Below, one piece after another: positions 59,427-64,000 of a DNA stretch of 64,000 nt. The notes beneath the pieces are model-generated. The model ran no database searches, was not told where the DNA came from, and saw only the letters and a program-made list of their open reading frames with translations. Source of the DNA: Paenibacillus plantarum (GTDB lineage: Bacteria; Bacillota; Bacilli; Paenibacillales; NBRC-103111); the NCBI RefSeq assembly GCF_013141695.1, contig NZ_WHNY01000067.1, positions 1-64,000 on the forward strand, in the 5' to 3' direction. Position 1 is the first letter of the stretch, and every line of letters begins with the position of its first letter. A program made the position numbers and the translations under genes.

Positions 59427-61874
59427 ATGCAAATCATTCGACATATGGTGCAGAGCGATCGTCTGCTTTTAGAAACGACAAGCGGGAGAATCATGCTCGT
59501 GCCTTATTCCAACAAGATCATTAGAATTCGATATACATTGGAAGCTGAATTTAGTACGCAAGAAAGTCTAATGATAACAGGTTTGCCTGATTCGAAGATT
59601 TCCTTCACCGTAGAAGATCTCCAAAGTCATCTAGTATTTTCAACGCCAGAACTGACAATCCGTATCCTCAAGAAGACGGGGGCTTTTACTTATCTAGATG
59701 CTTCAGGAGCCGTATTAACCAAAGAGCCAGATCGTAGAGGCAAAACGCTGGTTGCCATGGATGTTACGAAATCCGTGTTTGATGAATCCGCCAATATCGA
59801 AGCTGGACAAGGAGCCGATGGCCTGCGTGTTCGAGCCGACAACGTGAGAAAAGTGATAGATCGAAAAGCATTTCATACTAAGCTTGAGTTTGAATGGATG
59901 GAAGATGAGGCTTTATACGGCTTGGGTTCGCATGAAGAAGGCGTAATGAATTTGCGGGGAACGCATCAATACTTATATCAACAAAATATGAAGGCGGTTG
60001 TTCCCGTCCTTGTATCTACGCGTGGATATGGCATTGTAGTGGATAGTTATACCATGATGACGTTTCGTGATGATGCTTTTGGTTCCTATATATGGACAGA
60101 AGTAGACGATGAAATGGATTATTACTTCATTCATGGTCCGGAGATGGACAGTATTGTGCATGGGATTCGTGAATTAACTGGAAAAGCGCCGATGCTGCCC
60201 AAGTGGTCGTTCGGTTATATCCAGTCCAAAGAACGTTATACGTCGCAAGAAGAATTGATAGCCGTTGTTCGCGAGTATCGTGAACGAGGACTGCCGCTTG
60301 ATTGCATTGTGCTGGATTGGAAGTCCTGGACTGGGGAACTCTGGGGTCAGAAAACGCTCGATCCTGAGCGGTTTCCAGATCCGAAAGCTATGGTGGAAGA
60401 GCTTCACGGGATGAATGCACGATTGATGGTTTCTATCTGGCCCATTATGAATCCTCAGAGCGATAACAATAAGGAAATGAATGAAAATGGTTGCTTGCTG
60501 GGCAATCAGGCAACGTATGACGCTTTCCAGGAAAAAGGTAGACAATTGTACTGGAAGCAGGCAAACGAGGGTCTTTTTGTACATGGCATTGATGCTTGGT
60601 GGTGTGATTGCACAGAGCCTTTCGAAGCAGATTGGCATGGATCTATCAAGCTTGAACCCGAACAACGGATGCAAATTAACACAGAAGAAGCGAAGCTTTA
60701 TCTTGATCCGGAGTTCATTAACGCTTATTCCTTGCTGCATTCCAAAGGCATTTATGAAGGGCAACGCCAAACTACGGAGAGCAAACGCGTCGTGAACCTG
60801 ACCCGTTCAGCTTATGCAGGGCAGCATCGTTATGGAACGGTAACATGGTCGGGGGACATTGCGGCAAATTGGGAGACGCTGAGGAAGCAAATCCCAGCTG
60901 GATTGAATTTTTGCGCAACAGGATCGCCATATTGGACGGTAGATATCGGCGCTTTCTTTGTTCAAAACAAACCTGATCTATGGTTTTGGAATGGCGATTA
61001 CGACACAGGCATCCAGGATATGGGGTACCGGGAATTGTATGCTCGCTGGTTCCAGTACGGTTCGTTTCTTCCTATGTTTCGTTCTCATGGAACGGATACC
61101 CCCAGGGAGGTATGGCGATTTGGTGAGACAGGTGAGCCTGTGTATGATGCCATTGTTAAATTCCTCCGTCTTCGATACGAATTAATGCCATACATCTATT
61201 CCTTATCTGCCCACGTTCATCACGATGATTATACGTTTATGCGAGCGTTATCTTTTGACTTTAGGCATGATCCGAACACATATAACATTGGGGATCAGTT
61301 TATGTTTGGTCCTGCTTTTTTAGTAAATCCAGTCACTGAGCCCATGTACTACACTAGTAATTCTGACGTGCTAGAAGGTGTGAAGAAAACTAGGGATGTT
61401 TATTTGCCAGCAGGAACGGCGTGGTACGATTTCTGGACGAATCGCATCTTTGAGGGTCGGCGAATGATAGAAGCTGAGGCTCCACTTGACCGTATACCGC
61501 TTTATGTGAAGGCTGGATCGATCGTGCCTATGAGCGGGAGTATTCAGTTTGCTGAACAACGTACGGATGATAATAGACACATTCGTGTCTACACGGGGCA
61601 GCACGGCACTTTCGATTACTATGAAGACGAAGGAGACAATTATAACTATGAAAAGGGTGCTTATGCTCTAATTCCTATGGTGTGGGATGAGGAGAACCGA
61701 ACTTTCATTATCAAAGAGCGGCAAGGAACTTATCCAGGGATGAGGGCAAATCAGTCATTTAACCTAACATTTTTCGGTGTTAAAGATGGTGGTGGATCTC
61801 TCAAAGAGGCAGAGAAGACAACGCAAATTCACTACAAAGGAAACTACATAGAAATCAGGCTCAAAGACTTGTAA
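59427..61874 (+). CDS. GH31 alpha-xylosidase/alpha-glucosidase
   Basis: This 815-residue enzyme belongs to GH31, which removes alpha-linked xylose or glucose from the non-reducing end. The catalytic nucleophile Asp394 is in GIDAWWCDCTEPF; the barrel starts with FGYIQSKERYTSQEELIAVV and LDCIVLDWKSWTG. The later FRSHGTDTPREVW is typical of alpha-xylosidases active on xyloglucan fragments. N-terminal and C-terminal beta-sandwich domains flank the barrel. There is no signal peptide, so it works on imported oligosaccharides. ATG at 59427 is used because AAGGAGA is six bases before it. It is the last gene of the transporter operon. Confidence 0.9.
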   Translation: MQIIRHMVQSDRLLLETTSGRIMLVPYSNKIIRIRYTLEAEFSTQESLMITGLPDSKISFTVEDLQSHLVFSTPELTIRILKKTGAFTYLDASGAVLTKEPDRRGKTLVAMDVTKSVFDESANIEAGQGADGLRVRADNVRKVIDRKAFHTKLEFEWMEDEALYGLGSHEEGVMNLRGTHQYLYQQNMKAVVPVLVSTRGYGIVVDSYTMMTFRDDAFGSYIWTEVDDEMDYYFIHGPEMDSIVHGIRELTGKAPMLPKWSFGYIQSKERYTSQEELIAVVREYRERGLPLDCIVLDWKSWTGELWGQKTLDPERFPDPKAMVEELHGMNARLMVSIWPIMNPQSDNNKEMNENGCLLGNQATYDAFQEKGRQLYWKQANEGLFVHGIDAWWCDCTEPFEADWHGSIKLEPEQRMQINTEEAKLYLDPEFINAYSLLHSKGIYEGQRQTTESKRVVNLTRSAYAGQHRYGTVTWSGDIAANWETLRKQIPAGLNFCATGSPYWTVDIGAFFVQNKPDLWFWNGDYDTGIQDMGYRELYARWFQYGSFLPMFRSHGTDTPREVWRFGETGEPVYDAIVKFLRLRYELMPYIYSLSAHVHHDDYTFMRALSFDFRHDPNTYNIGDQFMFGPAFLVNPVTEPMYYTSNSDVLEGVKKTRDVYLPAGTAWYDFWTNRIFEGRRMIEAEAPLDRIPLYVKAGSIVPMSGSIQFAEQRTDDNRHIRVYTGQHGTFDYYEDEGDNYNYEKGAYALIPMVWDEENRTFIIKERQGTYPGMRANQSFNLTFFGVKDGGGSLKEAEKTTQIHYKGNYIEIRLKDL

Positions 61875-61894
61875 GAGGAGATAGCCAAGACATA

Positions 61895-61936
61895 GCTTGA
61901 GTACGTTAGCAAAGGGTACTTGAGCTTTTCTTTTTC
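61895..61936 (+). terminator. Terminator after the GH31 gene
   Basis: GCTTGAGTAC (61895-61904) pairs with GTACTTGAGC (61916-61925, two G-T pairs), followed by TTTTCTTTTTC. It ends the transporter-GH31 operon. Confidence 0.75.
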
Positions 61937-62048
61937 TTACCTTGGCATTCTAATACGATGTCCAATCAATGTTCCTACAATATTCCTTCCGGCCGTATGA
62001 TTGTCTCTGTACGAAAGAGTCGTAAAAAAACTACAATGAACACAGAAA

Positions 62049-62062
62049 TGATATCGCTTACA
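62049..62062 (+). promoter_or_regulatory. cre box (CcpA site)
   Basis: TGATATCGCTTACA fits the consensus TGWNANCGNTNWCA at every defined base. It lies 100 bases before the beta-helix gene. Confidence 0.6.
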
Positions 62063-62161
62063 AAACACTGTTAAGTTCGTAAAGGAAGGGGGTGATTCGA
62101 ACAAAACTCCTACTAGCGTGCTAACCAAAACAGTTTTAAATTTCAAATCCAAGGAGGTTTT

Positions 62162-64000
62162 ATGAAAGTGAGAAACAGAGCATTCATTTGGATTATGACT
62201 TTGGTAATGCTATTATCCATGTTACCATTTTCAGGGTCGATAGTTGAGGCTGCCAGTGCGCCAAGTGCAACGATCTATGTTGCTACAAATGGCAATGATA
62301 ACACAGGTGACGGAACACAAGCAAAGCCGTATAAAACGCTTGCCAAGGCAAAAACAGTAGTAAGGACTCTGCCTAAGACCGGCGGTGATATCGTCGTTCA
62401 AATTGCGGATGGCTATTATTCGCTTTATGAAACCCTCGTTTTTGACAAGGATGATTCCGGAAGTGCAAGCAGCACGATTCGCTATGAAGCGGCGCCGGGT
62501 GCGAAGCCGGTAATCAGCGCTGGTGAAATGTTGAATAAAGGCGTATGGACAGAAGCAGTTGGCCTTACCCAGACTGGCGGCTTAAAGGCGTATAAAACGA
62601 CCCTTAACCGGAGCGATAAGCTGCGCGCACTCTATGTAAACGATAAGGGCGCCACCATGACGAAGAGCTCGGAAATAGGTTCGGCCAACAGAACCGTCAC
62701 GGGCACCCCCACAGCCAGCTTTACCGCTGCCAATAACCCTTGGGCGTGGCAGAATGGCACCAACATCCGGGCGGGTATCGTATTCGATGCCAGCGTAGGT
62801 CTGACGACAGCAACGAAGAACCCCCAAAACATCGAAGCCGAAAGCACGGGCGGCTCCACCGCCAGATGGGCGAGGCCTTTTATCACCTTCGCGTCGATCG
62901 AACAGGCGCCGGCAGCCAGCAACAAGCCCGGCGGTATCATGTTCCGATTCCAGATGCCGTATGGGTTCATTTCACAGTCTTTGGGTAATAACACGCAATA
63001 CAATCCTGGTAACAATCAAGTCATCCGCAACGCTTTCGAATTCTTCAACAAACGCGGAAATTTCTATTTCGACCAGGCGGAAAGCACGCTTTATTACATC
63101 CCGCTTGAAGGCGAAGATATCAATACCGCCGACGTGGTCATTCCAAGGCTTGAGACGGTCCTCGACATAAGAGGGATCCCTGTAGGAGATCGGTTGAACC
63201 CTATTGCGGGCTCGGATGATGGACGTGTCAAAAACATAACCTTCAACGGGCTGAAGTTTGCCCATACCGACTACAAACTGACTGAACTGACGGGCACCTA
63301 TACATATAGCGACGGATCCGGTCCAGTAACGACCAGTTCTCGCGGCTATGCATCCGTTCAGGGCTCTATCGTGAACAAAGCTTACTTTCCCAGCAGCATC
63401 AACTGGCATGAGACGTTCTACCGAGGGTATGACATACCGCCGGCAGCGGTAATGATCAACGCGGCGAGGAACATCAAAGTGCTGAACGGCGAGATCGGGC
63501 TTACCGGATTTAATGGCATCCATGTAGAAAACGATGCCAAGGATATCGAAATCTCGGGTAACTATATCGTAGATACACTGGCTTCAGGAATTGTAATCGG
63601 ACATCCGCAGCATATCTATGAAAACGATGTGGCGATTACGCATGAATCCAGTGTATCGGCCTCTGGCACGCCAATAAAGAACTGGGCCGGCGTTGATAAG
63701 GAAAAATTTAAGGCGGGTACGGAAGCCGTGCCGGAGAATATTTATATTACAAATAACTTTTTGTACAGGACCTGCTACGGATTCCCGGGCGCCAACGCAC
63801 TGGCATCTTTCTACACAACGAATATGCAGGTACTGCATAACTACATTTATGACACCACATACGGTGCCATGAGCATCGGCTGGGGTTGGGACGAGTATGA
63901 TGGGTTCGGCTTTACCTCCCAAGGGACCAACAAGACCGGCGGTCCTTACAATGGTACGAGTGAAACGAGCATCGCAAGGTCTCCAGCCATATCTACGACC
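62162..64000 (+). CDS. Secreted right-handed beta-helix protein (partial)
   Basis: An open frame starts at ATG 62162 behind AAGGAGG and runs off the window after 613 codons, so the 3' end is missing. The signal peptide is about 1-31 (WIMTLVMLLSMLPFSG, ending VEA). The mature protein begins TIYVATNGNDNTGDGTQAKP and YKTLAKAKTVVRTL, the usual start of right-handed beta-helix glycosidases and lyases. Later helix-rung segments include VKNITFNGLKFAHTDY, NAARNIKVLNGEIGLTGFNG and PENIYITNNFLYRTCYGFPG. It is probably a polysaccharide-active enzyme; families such as GH120 or GH141 are possible but not shown. The gene is more GC-rich than the cohesin/SLH genes before it. Confidence 0.85.
   Translation, partial: MKVRNRAFIWIMTLVMLLSMLPFSGSIVEAASAPSATIYVATNGNDNTGDGTQAKPYKTLAKAKTVVRTLPKTGGDIVVQIADGYYSLYETLVFDKDDSGSASSTIRYEAAPGAKPVISAGEMLNKGVWTEAVGLTQTGGLKAYKTTLNRSDKLRALYVNDKGATMTKSSEIGSANRTVTGTPTASFTAANNPWAWQNGTNIRAGIVFDASVGLTTATKNPQNIEAESTGGSTARWARPFITFASIEQAPAASNKPGGIMFRFQMPYGFISQSLGNNTQYNPGNNQVIRNAFEFFNKRGNFYFDQAESTLYYIPLEGEDINTADVVIPRLETVLDIRGIPVGDRLNPIAGSDDGRVKNITFNGLKFAHTDYKLTELTGTYTYSDGSGPVTTSSRGYASVQGSIVNKAYFPSSINWHETFYRGYDIPPAAVMINAARNIKVLNGEIGLTGFNGIHVENDAKDIEISGNYIVDTLASGIVIGHPQHIYENDVAITHESSVSASGTPIKNWAGVDKEKFKAGTEAVPENIYITNNFLYRTCYGFPGANALASFYTTNMQVLHNYIYDTTYGAMSIGWGWDEYDGFGFTSQGTNKTGGPYNGTSETSIARSPAISTT

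Overview
The window looks like a chromosomal segment of a Paenibacillus-type soil Firmicute. The signs are S-layer-homology (SLH) anchored multimodular glycosidases, several YesM/YesN-type two-component systems, Lpl-type sugar ABC transporters without their own ATPase, Gram-positive lipoboxes, strong AGGAGG-type ribosome binding sites and catabolite-responsive (cre) boxes. It is almost entirely a carbohydrate-use region. No rRNA, tRNA or CRISPR was seen.

Region 1 (1-2.1 kb) is a decayed edge. It holds an IS4-type insertion sequence with 17-bp perfect inverted repeats and a twice-frameshifted transposase, a gene 3' end cut by the IS, and a relic of a sulfatase whose catalytic Cys has become Tyr.

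Region 2 (2.1-17.9 kb, all + strand, fairly GC-rich) is a sulfated-glycan locus: AraC-type response regulator and sensor kinase, four sulfatases, a lipoprotein binding protein with two permeases, a GH3 glycosidase and a formylglycine-generating enzyme (FGE). None of the sulfatases, the GH3 or the FGE has a signal peptide. The likely scheme is import of sulfated oligosaccharides followed by desulfation and hydrolysis in the cytosol, with the FGE activating the sulfatases. Three related intergenic leaders lie in this region.

Region 3 (18-21.7 kb) is mixed: a broken TetR gene, heme A synthase (CtaA), an alpha/beta hydrolase, and a dead chimera joining half an ABC permease to a chitinase-type Ig-like domain.

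Region 4 (21.8-34.3 kb, AT-rich) has a minus-strand sensory operon (kinase, response regulator, sugar-binding lipoprotein). It diverges from a YtfQRT-YjfF-like furanose ABC transporter that is followed by a chemoreceptor-like protein and a second YtfQ-like lipoprotein. A perfect cre box and two inverted copies of a TTCACTTTTTGAATAA-type motif lie in the divergent promoter region. The same motif recurs upstream of the two following surface-enzyme units.

Region 5 (34.7-53.1 kb) is the most striking part: a small surface-bound cohesin/dockerin system for arabinoxylan. Two short proteins combine a cohesin with three SLH domains (cell-wall anchors). Two large secreted enzymes (GH43-CBM6 and GH30-GH43) each end in cohesin, FIVAR and dockerin. 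A 2260-residue protein carries two GH43 domains, tandem CBMs, a cohesin-like module and its own SLH anchor.

Region 6 (53.2-64 kb) holds another YesM/YesN pair, diverging from a binding protein, two permeases and a cytosolic GH31 alpha-xylosidase-like enzyme. Then comes the start of a secreted right-handed beta-helix protein that runs off the window. Overall, regions 4-6 fit extracellular arabinoxylan cleavage at the cell wall, import of arabinose/xylose-containing oligosaccharides, and intracellular completion.
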